From Phoenicibacter sp963592435 (lineage in GTDB: Bacteria > Actinomycetota > Coriobacteriia > Coriobacteriales > Eggerthellaceae), in contig CAVAWT010000006.1 in NCBI GenBank assembly GCA_963592435.1, positions 1 to 64,000 on the forward strand: a stretch of 64,000 bases of DNA, read 5' to 3'. Of the stretch, positions 51,134 through 59,482 are shown one piece after another. Under the pieces are notes generated by a model. The model was given only the letters and a program-made list of their open reading frames with translations. It made no database searches and was not told the DNA's origin. Position numbers and translations under genes: made by a program. Positions within the stretch are counted from its first letter, which is position 1. Every line of letters begins with the position of its first letter.

Positions 51134-52711
51134 TTATTCTTCCGTCAAAATTTTATCTTCGTCCAAGCGTGGAAAGAGCGGGTCTCCTATCTCAACAGAG
51201 TTAGCACATGCTAACTTTCCCCAATCGAGCTCATCTTTCAGATCTTTTGTGCAGGTTGAGTCTTGCGCGCCAATTCTTCTGCAAGCTTCAGCAGATGTCC
51301 GTGTGCAAAATGGCGAAAGCATGACAGCCATCAACCGAATTGCTTCCAGCGCGTTGTATATGACATCTGCCAAGTCTTGACGTCTCGCTTCATCTTTTGC
51401 AAGCGTCCAAGGTTCCGACTCCTCAACATAAAGATTCGCTCTGTGAGCAAGCTCCATCGCAGAACCAACAGCTCCAGAAAAATCGACTGCCTCCATGCAA
51501 TTTAGATAATCTTCTCTGACTTTTGGCAACATCTCTGCCATCGGATTATTTTTGGCTGAAGAAGAAGGCTCTGGAACTTCGGAGTCAAAATATTTCTTTG
51601 TCATGTTCGTGACGCGTGAAACAAGGTTACCCCAAGTGTTTGCAAGATCAGCGTTGTAAACTTGGCACATTCTCTCGATTGAAATTGAGCCATCAGAACC
51701 GAACGAAACGTCACTCATGAAATAATAGCGATAGGCATCAACGCCAAAGATCTCGACAAGCTCCTTTGGCGACAACGCGTTTCCCTTCGATTTGCTCATT
51801 TTTTCGCCTTTAGTCAGCAAAAAGCCATGCCCGAAAACGTGCTTAGGCAGTTGAATGTTTGCTGCCATCAACATCGCAGGCCAAATGACGCAGTGAAAGC
51901 GCGTTATGTCTTTGCCGACAAAGTGAAAATCTGCTGGCCAAAAGCTTTCAAACTCTTCTTTCCTCTCCTCATTTGCATAGCCAATTCCTGTTAGGTAGGC
52001 AATCAGAGCGTCCGCCCAAACGTATGCTACGTGACCTTCATCGAAGGTAAATGGCACGCCCCAATCAAAAGTTGAACGTGAAATCGACAAATCCTTCAAG
52101 CCTCTCTCAACAAAAGAGACGATTTCATTTCTGCGCGTCTTCGGCAAAATGAAATCTGGATTTTCTTCATAAAATTTCAAAAGATCATCTTGAAAATCAC
52201 TTAGCTTAAAAAACCAATTTTCCTCGCCACTTGCCTTGTTAACAGGTCTTTTGCACTCAGGGCAAACAAAATTCCCTTCCTCATCTTTTTCAAGGTCACT
52301 TTCTGCATAATATGTTTCTTCATGAACGCAATACCAGCCTTCATAAGATCCTTTATAAAGATAGCCCTTTTCATAAAGCTCATTCCATAGCTTCTGAACA
52401 GATTTTTCCTGAGCTTCTGAAGAAGTTCTCACGAACTCAGTGAACGTGACATCGAGCATCTCCCAAGCTTCCTTAAAAGCAGGAATTTGAGAATCACACC
52501 ACTCAATTGGCGACTTGTCGTGTTCTTTTGCCACTTCAGCAATTTTTTGACCATGTTCGTCCGACCCTGTTATGAACCTGACTTGTTTGCCATTCATGCG
52601 TTGAAAGCGCGCGACACAGTCTGCAGCAATCGTTGTGTAGGCAGTTCCAAGATGCGGGGCTGCGTTGACATAATAAATCGGTGTCGTGATGTAAAAATGG
52701 TCTTTTGTCAT
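51134..52711 (-). CDS. metG: Methionyl-tRNA synthetase
   Basis: 525 aa class I synthetase charging tRNA-Met. The HIGH-type motif is PHLGTAY and the KMSKS loop GEKMSKSKGNALSP. FITGSDEHGQKIAE and a CPECKRP pair (a possible metal knuckle) are present; RSTFDWGVPF precedes the catalytic region. It ends after the anticodon-binding helices and lacks the C-terminal tRNA-binding (OB) domain of longer forms. It is the upstream gene of metG-tatD-flavoprotein-rsmA and may depend on the hypothetical gene's promoter. Confidence 0.95.
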   Translation of the reverse strand: MTKDHFYITTPIYYVNAAPHLGTAYTTIAADCVARFQRMNGKQVRFITGSDEHGQKIAEVAKEHDKSPIEWCDSQIPAFKEAWEMLDVTFTEFVRTSSEAQEKSVQKLWNELYEKGYLYKGSYEGWYCVHEETYYAESDLEKDEEGNFVCPECKRPVNKASGEENWFFKLSDFQDDLLKFYEENPDFILPKTRRNEIVSFVERGLKDLSISRSTFDWGVPFTFDEGHVAYVWADALIAYLTGIGYANEERKEEFESFWPADFHFVGKDITRFHCVIWPAMLMAANIQLPKHVFGHGFLLTKGEKMSKSKGNALSPKELVEIFGVDAYRYYFMSDVSFGSDGSISIERMCQVYNADLANTWGNLVSRVTNMTKKYFDSEVPEPSSSAKNNPMAEMLPKVREDYLNCMEAVDFSGAVGSAMELAHRANLYVEESEPWTLAKDEARRQDLADVIYNALEAIRLMAVMLSPFCTRTSAEACRRIGAQDSTCTKDLKDELDWGKLACANSVEIGDPLFPRLDEDKILTEE

Positions 52712-52729
52712 GTTATTAAAATCTTCTTT

Positions 52730-53620
52730 CTAGCTTGAAATTGTTATCGTAATGTTTCTGAGAGTGTCGCTCAAATTGTCTGTTGCAAGAGAAACTGTGT
52801 AGTCATAAACGAGCTTCGCACTCCATTTTTTGCCGTCTGCCTCGCCAGAAAACTCCTTCTCTTCTCTTGAAATTCTCTTACCATCTTCGCTATATTGAGT
52901 CCACGAAGATTTGTCTTCCGGCAAAGTCACGTCTGCTGAATTTATGCTTAATCCCGCTTCCTTTAAAACCTTTTCAATGATTTTTTCATTTTGCACTGCG
53001 TCAGAAAAACTCATCGTTCCATAACCCAAAGTTTTAATAGACGCTTGATATGTCACCGAAGTGATGTTCCCCTCAGAATCACCGTTTACTGTGACTGTTG
53101 GGTTTCCTGAAGAGCCACTGCCAATGTCGTTTGTCAACGTTAACTTTACAACCCTCTTTATGGGGTCTTCCTCAGAATCTCTGTGTTCGTCAGACGTCAC
53201 TTGAGCACCGTGACCGATGTTTTGTGCAACCTCGTCAACCTTTGTTCCGATTAACGACGCAAGTCCTGGCACTGTTGAGCTTTTCTGGGAATTTTGCGAA
53301 GGGTCGGTGTTCTCAATCTTTCCAACTTCTCCCGAGTTGACTTGAGTCTGCTGAACAGAAACGTTTTGAATTTTAAGAAAATAAAAAGCAAAGAGTCCAA
53401 CAACAACACAAATCAGAACAAGCAACAAAACGATTGCAATTTTTAAGTTTCGCTTGATTTTTTGATCATGTTCAAAATACTCAGGAATGTCACTTGCATG
53501 CTTCGCTCGCCTTGGTGTTTCGCCCCCAGAAGAGCCTTCGTCAACCACCGAGCTCTCAGAATCTCTGGCGCTTTCAGCTGATTTTTCTTCTAAACTATTT
53601 TCGGTCTTGTTTTCTTCCAT
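52730..53620 (-). CDS. Single-pass membrane protein of unknown function
   Basis: 296 aa. An acidic, low-complexity N-terminus (1-55), one membrane segment (about 59-82), and an extracytoplasmic domain (about 85-296) with a charged linker. In the domain, GLASLIGTKVDEVAQNIGHG and KRVVKLTLTNDIG suggest a compact beta-rich fold. It is not recognised as a named family. A leaderless-type TATAAT lies 7 nt before the ATG. It ends 18 nt before metG, so it may be cotranscribed with it. Confidence 0.7.
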   Translation of the reverse strand: MEENKTENSLEEKSAESARDSESSVVDEGSSGGETPRRAKHASDIPEYFEHDQKIKRNLKIAIVLLLVLICVVVGLFAFYFLKIQNVSVQQTQVNSGEVGKIENTDPSQNSQKSSTVPGLASLIGTKVDEVAQNIGHGAQVTSDEHRDSEEDPIKRVVKLTLTNDIGSGSSGNPTVTVNGDSEGNITSVTYQASIKTLGYGTMSFSDAVQNEKIIEKVLKEAGLSINSADVTLPEDKSSWTQYSEDGKRISREEKEFSGEADGKKWSAKLVYDYTVSLATDNLSDTLRNITITISS

Positions 53621-53627
53621 AAATTCA

Positions 53628-53633
53628 ATTATA
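53628..53633 (-). promoter_or_regulatory. Leaderless-type -10 box
   Basis: Minus-strand TATAAT lies 7 nt before the ATG at 53620. No ribosome site is present. It is the probable promoter for the hypothetical-metG-tatD-flavoprotein-rsmA run. Confidence 0.5.
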
Positions 53634-53635
53634 AA

Positions 53636-56551
53636 TTATAGTTCTGTGACTCTCTCAGCTTTTCCCCACTCACAAATCGAATCTTTATCGCCAACAACGC
53701 AAATGCTTGATTTTTCTGCCATTTGAGAAATAGTTTTACCAAGCGATCTCACGCCCTCTGGGGTGGCAGACAGAACTTGCTCTCTAAATTTTTCTCTTTC
53801 TTCTTCTGTTGTTTTTGAGAAAAATTGAGCATCTCCCCTTGCAATCAACGCGCTTGGTTTTGCGGGTTTGTCAAATTCCGAAACAGTGCTGACGACAAAG
53901 CCCTCAAACTCTCTTTGTGTTGGATTGAAGTTTTCCAACCATTTTCCTGCGCCCTTGATCGTCTCGATCGAAGAAGCGATTTTTGGGTCTCTGTATGTGT
54001 AAAAACCGCCAGCACCGAACTGGTTGACAGAAAAACCGCAACCGTATGCTCCACCCTGAACTCTAATTGTGTTCCACAAGTGTTCATACGTCAGCATCCT
54101 TGATGCAATTGCCCATGCTCCATCATATTCACGTTTTTTATTCAGACAATCAAAATTGCTCCTGACAGCAGTAAATGTTACATCGCTTTTCACTGCATAA
54201 GCTTCCGTGCAAAAATTTGGTATCCAAGAACTTGCTGGCATCTGTTGCTCACACTCACAGGTTCCGGTCACTTTATTAAAGCCCGATTTAAGACTAGTCA
54301 GCCAATTGCCGACATCCTCCTGAGTTGCAGAGGTTGAATGATAGGAATGATCTTCAGCGATTCTTTCAAGAAGCTCTTTGCACTTCTTCTTCACTTCTGG
54401 CAATTTCTCTTCCAAATTGTCACAAACGCGACAAAGTTCTTCATAAAAAGCAATTCCACTGATCTCGTTTCTTGCAAAACCCTGCCAAGTCAAAGTTGAA
54501 TCAGCAGCTTTTCTCGCAAAAGTGTGACCAGAATTAATGATCGACTGTTGCATATCAATTCTAATCATCTGCAAAATTTGTGCGAGTCGCTCATCATTGT
54601 CAAAATTGGTAGAACTCAAAATGCTACCGAGAAGATGCGCAGCGTCACCTATTTTGTTTTGCAAACAACTCGCTGACACAGTAAAGAAGCGCAGCCTCAC
54701 GTCACGCAAATTGTTTGGCACGCTAATTCCAAACCTGCATTTTCCGAACAACTCTGTTGACTTCAAATCAATCTCTTCTGCTGTGAAATCATCAGTGTCG
54801 AATTTGCCCAACAAGTGAGCCAAGAGCGCAAGATAGAAAAAGTCTTGTTCTGACATGTGTCTGCAATCAAAATAATTATTAAAATAAACAAGGTCAGAAG
54901 TGTTCAAATTTTTATGAAACAAAATTGTCTCATCTTCTCGCTGAACCGCCTCGAACGTGTGTTTTTTCATTTTGTCTTTAACTTCAGCCTTTTTGAGATA
55001 GGGCAACTTGGCGAGGCACTCTTGAGAGTCAGGTTCGTTTTGCTTTTCTTGCAAGATCTCGAGTTCAGAGTTAATTTTTTCTTGTTCGTCTTTTGTTAAT
55101 TGGTGTTCAGCCTCGCCCTCAAAAGATTCGCTTTTAACAACCACCTTCGCACGAGCAATGCCATTTGCTTTCAAAATGTGAAGGTTGATCAGCTCCTCAA
55201 AACCGCGAGAATAAAGCATGCTCCTTAAGGATTCAAAAATTTTCTCAAACTTGAGTGCCTCAAAAACACAATCGTCAGAATAGAGCCAAGTTGACAGTGC
55301 ATCCAGAGCATAAACAACGCCGTCAGCAGTACCAAAATTATGTTCCTTCATAACAAGCTCAGCATGGTCAATTGAGGCTTCAATAAGCTTAATGTCGTTT
55401 TCACATGTCGGCCAGTTTCTGAAGAAATCAAGCGTTACTTTTTCCAGAGTTACAAGCGCAGAAGCGTCATTTATTCCTTGACATGCTATCATGAGTGCTG
55501 GCTTTTCAACTGGCTCAATAACAGAATAGTAGAATTCATCTGCAACACCAGTCTCGAGCAACTTCGCCTTTAAAGGAGAAACGTTTGACGACATGACAGC
55601 ATCCATAAACAAATTGAACGCCTGCGTTGTCACGATGTCTTGAGCATCGCATAAGCGAAACGCGATGGCTTGTGTTGAAAGAGAAGAATCAATGTCCATC
55701 TCCTTAACCAACACTTCATCGTTGACAGGTTTTAAAAGGTTTGTTTTGTGCGGGTCGCCAATCGCTCTTTTATTGTTGAGAATTTCATTTTGAACAGGCA
55801 AAAGATAGTCATTTGAAATGACACTTAAAAACTTGTCAATGTCCAAGTCGCCATAAAGACAAATTTTAGAATTGCTTGGAACATAATGTTTTGCATGAGT
55901 CTTCAGAAATTCTTCATAAGTCAAATCTGGGATCACTTTTGGGTCGCCACCCGATTCAAAAGAATATGCAGAATCAGGATAGAGTCGCTCGCACAAAGCA
56001 TCAAAAAGAACAGAATCAGGATCTGACAGAGCTCCTTGCATTTCGTTATAGACGACTCCAGAATAGACAAGATTGCCCTCATCGCCAGTTTCTTTGTGCC
56101 ACCCCTCTTGCAAGAAAATCTCTTCTGCCCCATAAATTCGAGGATAGAAAACGGCATCAAGATATACATTCATCAAATTAAGCAAATCTTGTTCATTTGT
56201 CGACGCAATAGGATAGACAGTTTTGTCGGGAAAAGTCATTGCGTTCAAAAAAGTTTGCATTGAACTTTTAAGAAGATTAACGAATGGCTCTTTGACAAGA
56301 TATTTTTTTGAGCCACACAAAACTGAGTGCTCAAGAATGTGAAAAACGCCAGTTGAATCTTTTGGTGGCGTTTTAAATGCAATAGAAAACGACTTGTTTT
56401 CATCTTCGTTTTGAAGATAGAGCAAATCGGCTCCGCTGACAGCGTGCTTCAAAACCCAAGCAACGCCATCAATTTCCTTAATTTCTTCTTTTCTTACAAC
56501 CCTGAAACCACGTTTTACGGCAATTTCTTCAACATTTTTTTCTGCTTCCAT
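53636..56551 (-). CDS. M16C family zinc metallopeptidase (presequence-protease-like)
   Basis: 971 aa clam-shell peptidase of the PreP/Cym1 type. The inverted zinc motif HILEH (in VFHILEHSVLCGS) with FVNLLKSSMQTFLNAMTFPDKTVYP is present, followed by the second M16 domain, M16C-associated coiled coil (about 470-530) and the C-terminal half with RVQGGAYGCGFS. It degrades short unstructured peptides. No signal peptide, so cytoplasmic. It begins 10 nt after the amino-acid-binding lipoprotein, suggesting peptide breakdown is coexpressed with amino-acid uptake. Confidence 0.92.
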   Translation of the reverse strand: MEAEKNVEEIAVKRGFRVVRKEEIKEIDGVAWVLKHAVSGADLLYLQNEDENKSFSIAFKTPPKDSTGVFHILEHSVLCGSKKYLVKEPFVNLLKSSMQTFLNAMTFPDKTVYPIASTNEQDLLNLMNVYLDAVFYPRIYGAEEIFLQEGWHKETGDEGNLVYSGVVYNEMQGALSDPDSVLFDALCERLYPDSAYSFESGGDPKVIPDLTYEEFLKTHAKHYVPSNSKICLYGDLDIDKFLSVISNDYLLPVQNEILNNKRAIGDPHKTNLLKPVNDEVLVKEMDIDSSLSTQAIAFRLCDAQDIVTTQAFNLFMDAVMSSNVSPLKAKLLETGVADEFYYSVIEPVEKPALMIACQGINDASALVTLEKVTLDFFRNWPTCENDIKLIEASIDHAELVMKEHNFGTADGVVYALDALSTWLYSDDCVFEALKFEKIFESLRSMLYSRGFEELINLHILKANGIARAKVVVKSESFEGEAEHQLTKDEQEKINSELEILQEKQNEPDSQECLAKLPYLKKAEVKDKMKKHTFEAVQREDETILFHKNLNTSDLVYFNNYFDCRHMSEQDFFYLALLAHLLGKFDTDDFTAEEIDLKSTELFGKCRFGISVPNNLRDVRLRFFTVSASCLQNKIGDAAHLLGSILSSTNFDNDERLAQILQMIRIDMQQSIINSGHTFARKAADSTLTWQGFARNEISGIAFYEELCRVCDNLEEKLPEVKKKCKELLERIAEDHSYHSTSATQEDVGNWLTSLKSGFNKVTGTCECEQQMPASSWIPNFCTEAYAVKSDVTFTAVRSNFDCLNKKREYDGAWAIASRMLTYEHLWNTIRVQGGAYGCGFSVNQFGAGGFYTYRDPKIASSIETIKGAGKWLENFNPTQREFEGFVVSTVSEFDKPAKPSALIARGDAQFFSKTTEEEREKFREQVLSATPEGVRSLGKTISQMAEKSSICVVGDKDSICEWGKAERVTEL

Positions 56552-56561
56552 GTTTACTCGT

Positions 56562-57536
56562 TTAAAATCCAGAAGTGTCAGTTACCGAATTTGCATCTGT
56601 TGCAGTTGTTCCGCTCGATGATCCGCTCGATGAAGATGAGCTTGAGCTGCTTGAGCTTGATGAATCAGTTGATGAGCTCGAATCTCCAGAAGATTTCTTT
56701 TGCACAGTTTGGACTCCAGTCAAAGACACTTCATCGCCCATCCACTTTCGCTCGATCGTGGCAACCGTTCCGTTGTCAACAAGATTTTTAAGCGCAGTTG
56801 AAATTTCAGAAATCAAAGCAGTGTTTTTGTCGGAAATTCCAACGCAATATCCTGAAGCCGCGTCTGCAATGCCAGCGATTTCGACTTTAACTCCTGCCTT
56901 GTTTGCAGCATACATCCCGATGACAGCGTCAGATGCAACATAGTCAACGCTTCCATTTGCAAGCGATTGAAATGCACTTGCAAGGTCAGTCGTCGATGTC
57001 ACAGCCGAAGTTCCAAAAGCGTTCGTCGCTGCCCAGGCGCTTTTTGAAGAACCTTGTGCTGCAATTTTCGGCGTCGCCTCACCTGTTAGCGAAACAGGTG
57101 AAGAGTTTGCTTTTTTGTAGTAGGCAACAGCGGTTGGGATGTAGGGGTCAGTCAGCTTGACTCCACTTGGCGCATCACTTTTTTCAATCCCGAAAACGAT
57201 GTCGACATCTCCGTTCGTCAGAGACTTTGAAGGCGTTGAACCAGTGTCTATGATCTGAAGTTTCAATCCTAACGAATCGGCGAGAGCTGCGGCAATGTCA
57301 ACATCGATGCCGATTATCTTTGAATTTCCCATTCCTGCCAGTGGCGACTGCGAAGTGTTCACACCAACTTTCAAAGTTCCGTTTTCCTTGATTGTTGGAG
57401 AGCTCAATTTTGCTTCCCCAAGTGTCGGAGCGCTGTCTGCAGTCGTTGAACATCCACTCAAAGACATGACCAACAAAATTGACATAACAAAAGCAACACT
57501 CAGTGAAAATGCTAATTTAGTCTTTTTTAACTTCAA
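56562..57536 (-). CDS. Amino-acid ABC transporter substrate-binding lipoprotein
   Basis: 324 aa. Signal peptide with lipobox LSGC (about 26-29). The SBP_bac_3 fold follows: KENGTLKVGVNTSQSPLAG, GIDVDIAAALADSLGLKLQI, KSLTNGDVDIVFG and GYCVGISDKNTALISEI. The C-terminal 45 residues are an unusual Ser-rich tail. It probably binds polar amino acids, but no permease or ATPase gene is adjacent. TTG start, 9 nt after GAGGAG. It is preceded by a 300-nt leader with strong secondary structure. Confidence 0.87.
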   Translation of the reverse strand: MKLKKTKLAFSLSVAFVMSILLVMSLSGCSTTADSAPTLGEAKLSSPTIKENGTLKVGVNTSQSPLAGMGNSKIIGIDVDIAAALADSLGLKLQIIDTGSTPSKSLTNGDVDIVFGIEKSDAPSGVKLTDPYIPTAVAYYKKANSSPVSLTGEATPKIAAQGSSKSAWAATNAFGTSAVTSTTDLASAFQSLANGSVDYVASDAVIGMYAANKAGVKVEIAGIADAASGYCVGISDKNTALISEISTALKNLVDNGTVATIERKWMGDEVSLTGVQTVQKKSSGDSSSSTDSSSSSSSSSSSSSGSSSGTTATDANSVTDTSGF

Positions 57537-57540
57537 AACT

Positions 57541-57840
57541 CAAAACTCCTCTGTCATCAGTTTTCATAGCGCTTCCTCATTTGACCTAGTCTTTTCCCCC
57601 ACACTCGCGCACAGGACTTTTTAGTCAGCAAAATTTGCTACCTTATTAATCTCTCGCCTGCTGAGCAACTTTTGCTCATTTCTTTTCAGGCGGTGCGACT
57701 TACATCTAGAATGCGCCATGCTCACGACATTTCTGCCGCTTACGTGGGTCCTTTTGACCGCATCTGCCTTGGACTTGAAAGAGAAAACAAAAAATGTCTT
57801 CCTTTCGCAACTACAAGCATGAGAAAGCTTTTTCATTATA
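57541..57840 (-). ncRNA. Candidate structured leader RNA or small RNA
   Basis: The minus strand has TATAAT at 57840-57835 and then about 300 nt without a credible gene before the lipoprotein TTG. Several helices are seen: GGTC/GACC (57759-57756 with 57750-57747), outer stem CGCCTG/CAGGCG (57692-57687 with 57660-57655) closing on an inner TGAGCAA/TTGCTCA hairpin (57678-57662), AGCAAA/TTTGCT (57639-57627) and GACT/AGTC (57626-57615). No known riboswitch consensus was recognised. It could be an amino-acid-sensing leader for the transporter protein, or an independent RNA. Confidence 0.45.
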
Positions 57841-57860
57841 CCACGGATCTTTTTACTTTA

Positions 57861-57883
57861 TTAAGTTACACATTGTAACTTAA
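57861..57883. terminator. Perfect palindrome downstream of gatB
   Basis: TTAAGTTACA-CAT-TGTAACTTAA has 10-bp arms. It lies 20 nt after the gatB stop and just upstream of the -10 at 57840-57835. AT-rich and without a strong T-run, it may be a weak terminator for gatCAB or an operator for the next transcript. Confidence 0.4.
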
Positions 57884-57902
57884 CTCAATCACCCTGGTCG
57901 TT

Positions 57903-59480
57903 CTAACCCAACTTGCTGGAAAGCAACTGGTTTATTATTTTTGGATCGCCTTTTCCCTGCATTTCTTTCATGCACTGCCCAACAAAAAAGCCCAAAAGCC
58001 CAGTTTTTCCACCCTTATATTGCTCAACTTTGTCTGGATTTGCTTGCAACACCTTGTCAACAACACTCTCAATGGCTCCAGTGTCGCTCACTTGCTCCAA
58101 GCCTTTTTCTGACACGATTACATCAGGGTCTTTGTCTTCTTCCAAAATGGCAGCAAAAACTGTTTTTTGTTGCGACTTTGAAATTTTTCCTGAAGTTGAA
58201 AGTTCAATTAAGTCGGACACTCTTTTTGCGCTCAAAGGTGAAGTCTTGAGGCAGTTTTCATCGTCTGCGTTAAGCCAAGCTGAGACATCATTAATCACCA
58301 AATTGGCAAGATTTTTTGCGTAATCTTTGTTCGGGTCTTTAATAAGCCCAATCGCTTCTTCAAAAAGCTCACAAGTCTCTTTGCTTGCGACAAGCTGCCT
58401 TGAATCATAAGGTGTGAGAGCGTAATCTTTTTCAAAGCGCTTTGCTTTTTCATCGGGTAGCTCAGGCAAACGTTTGCGCACATCTTCAATGAACTCATCG
58501 CTCAAATCAAAAGGTGCAAGGTCTGGCTCAGGGAAAAGACGGTAATCATCAGCAGTTTCTTTGACGCGCATGACAATCGTGCGTTTTGCACTCGGATCCC
58601 AGTGACGCGTTTCCTGACGGATTGCCTCCCCGTCTTCCAAAGCTTGTGCCTGGCGCAAAATTTCATAATAGAGACCATCATGCAAACTCTTGAACGAATT
58701 TATGTTTTTAAGCTCAGTCTTTGTGCCAAGCTCACTTGCTCCTCTTCGACGAAGAGAAACGTTGCCATCGCAACGAAGTGAGCCTTTTTCCATCGAGCAG
58801 TCGCTTATCCCGATCGCGAGATAGATCTGTCGAAGTTTTTGCATGAAAAGACGCGCTTCTTCTGGTGTTCTCAAATCAGGCATCGTGACAAGTTCGATCA
58901 GTGGCGTTCCAGCACGGTTATAATCAACAAGCGAATTTGTCGCCCCTGCGATTCTTCCTTCACCGCCACCTATGTGTACCATCTTTCCTGCGTCTTCTTC
59001 CATGTGAATGCGCTCGATGCCGACATGTGCACAATAGCCATCATCAGTCTTCGTGATGTTTTCAGAACTCTCGCCGACGATGAGCTTTTCAACTCCGAAA
59101 CGCTCGCTAGCATTTTTTGCTTCAACGTCTAAATCAAGATGACCTCTCATGCAAAAAGCAACTGGACCTTGCGTCGTTTGAAAGTTTTTCGCCATGTCAG
59201 GATAGACATAGTTTTTGCGATAAAACATCGAATGTTTTTCTATATCACAATTTGTTGCAAGCCCAGCCAAAACAATCGATTGAATTGCAGCTTTGTTAGG
59301 AACTGGAAGGGCTCCCGGCATTCCTAAACAAACAGGGCAAGTGTGAGTGTTCGGCTCGTCTCCAAAACTGAGCTCACATCCGCAAAACATTTTCGTTTTC
59401 AAAGTCGTCAGTTCAGCATGAACCTCCAAACCAATGACAGGCTCCCACTTCTCCAAAACTTCTTCGATTTTTTTATACAT
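57903..59480 (-). CDS. gatB: Asp-tRNA(Asn)/Glu-tRNA(Gln) amidotransferase subunit B
   Basis: 525 aa. Recognises mischarged tRNA and activates it with ATP. EPVIGLEVHAEL, the zinc-site CGCELSFGDEPNTHTCPVCLG, PGALPVPNKAAI, RKNYVYPDMAKNFQ and the C-terminal GatB/YqeY domain are present. GGAGGTAGCC overlaps the gatA stop before its ATG. Last gene of gatC-gatA-gatB. Confidence 0.96.
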   Translation of the reverse strand: MYKKIEEVLEKWEPVIGLEVHAELTTLKTKMFCGCELSFGDEPNTHTCPVCLGMPGALPVPNKAAIQSIVLAGLATNCDIEKHSMFYRKNYVYPDMAKNFQTTQGPVAFCMRGHLDLDVEAKNASERFGVEKLIVGESSENITKTDDGYCAHVGIERIHMEEDAGKMVHIGGGEGRIAGATNSLVDYNRAGTPLIELVTMPDLRTPEEARLFMQKLRQIYLAIGISDCSMEKGSLRCDGNVSLRRRGASELGTKTELKNINSFKSLHDGLYYEILRQAQALEDGEAIRQETRHWDPSAKRTIVMRVKETADDYRLFPEPDLAPFDLSDEFIEDVRKRLPELPDEKAKRFEKDYALTPYDSRQLVASKETCELFEEAIGLIKDPNKDYAKNLANLVINDVSAWLNADDENCLKTSPLSAKRVSDLIELSTSGKISKSQQKTVFAAILEEDKDPDVIVSEKGLEQVSDTGAIESVVDKVLQANPDKVEQYKGGKTGLLGFFVGQCMKEMQGKGDPKIINQLLSSKLG

Positions 59481-59482
59481 CT

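Noticed and set aside
57761..57772. CCAAGGCAGATG on the minus strand, similar to a piece of bacterial SRP RNA
   Set aside because: The conserved SRP apical loop (GGTC...GGAAGG...AGCAGC) is absent, so it is a chance match.
57621..57836. 71-codon minus-strand frame starting in the TATAAT box
   Set aside because: The ATG overlaps the -10 box, there is no ribosome site, the composition is Lys/Arg/Ser-rich without family resemblance, and the same bases form stable helices.
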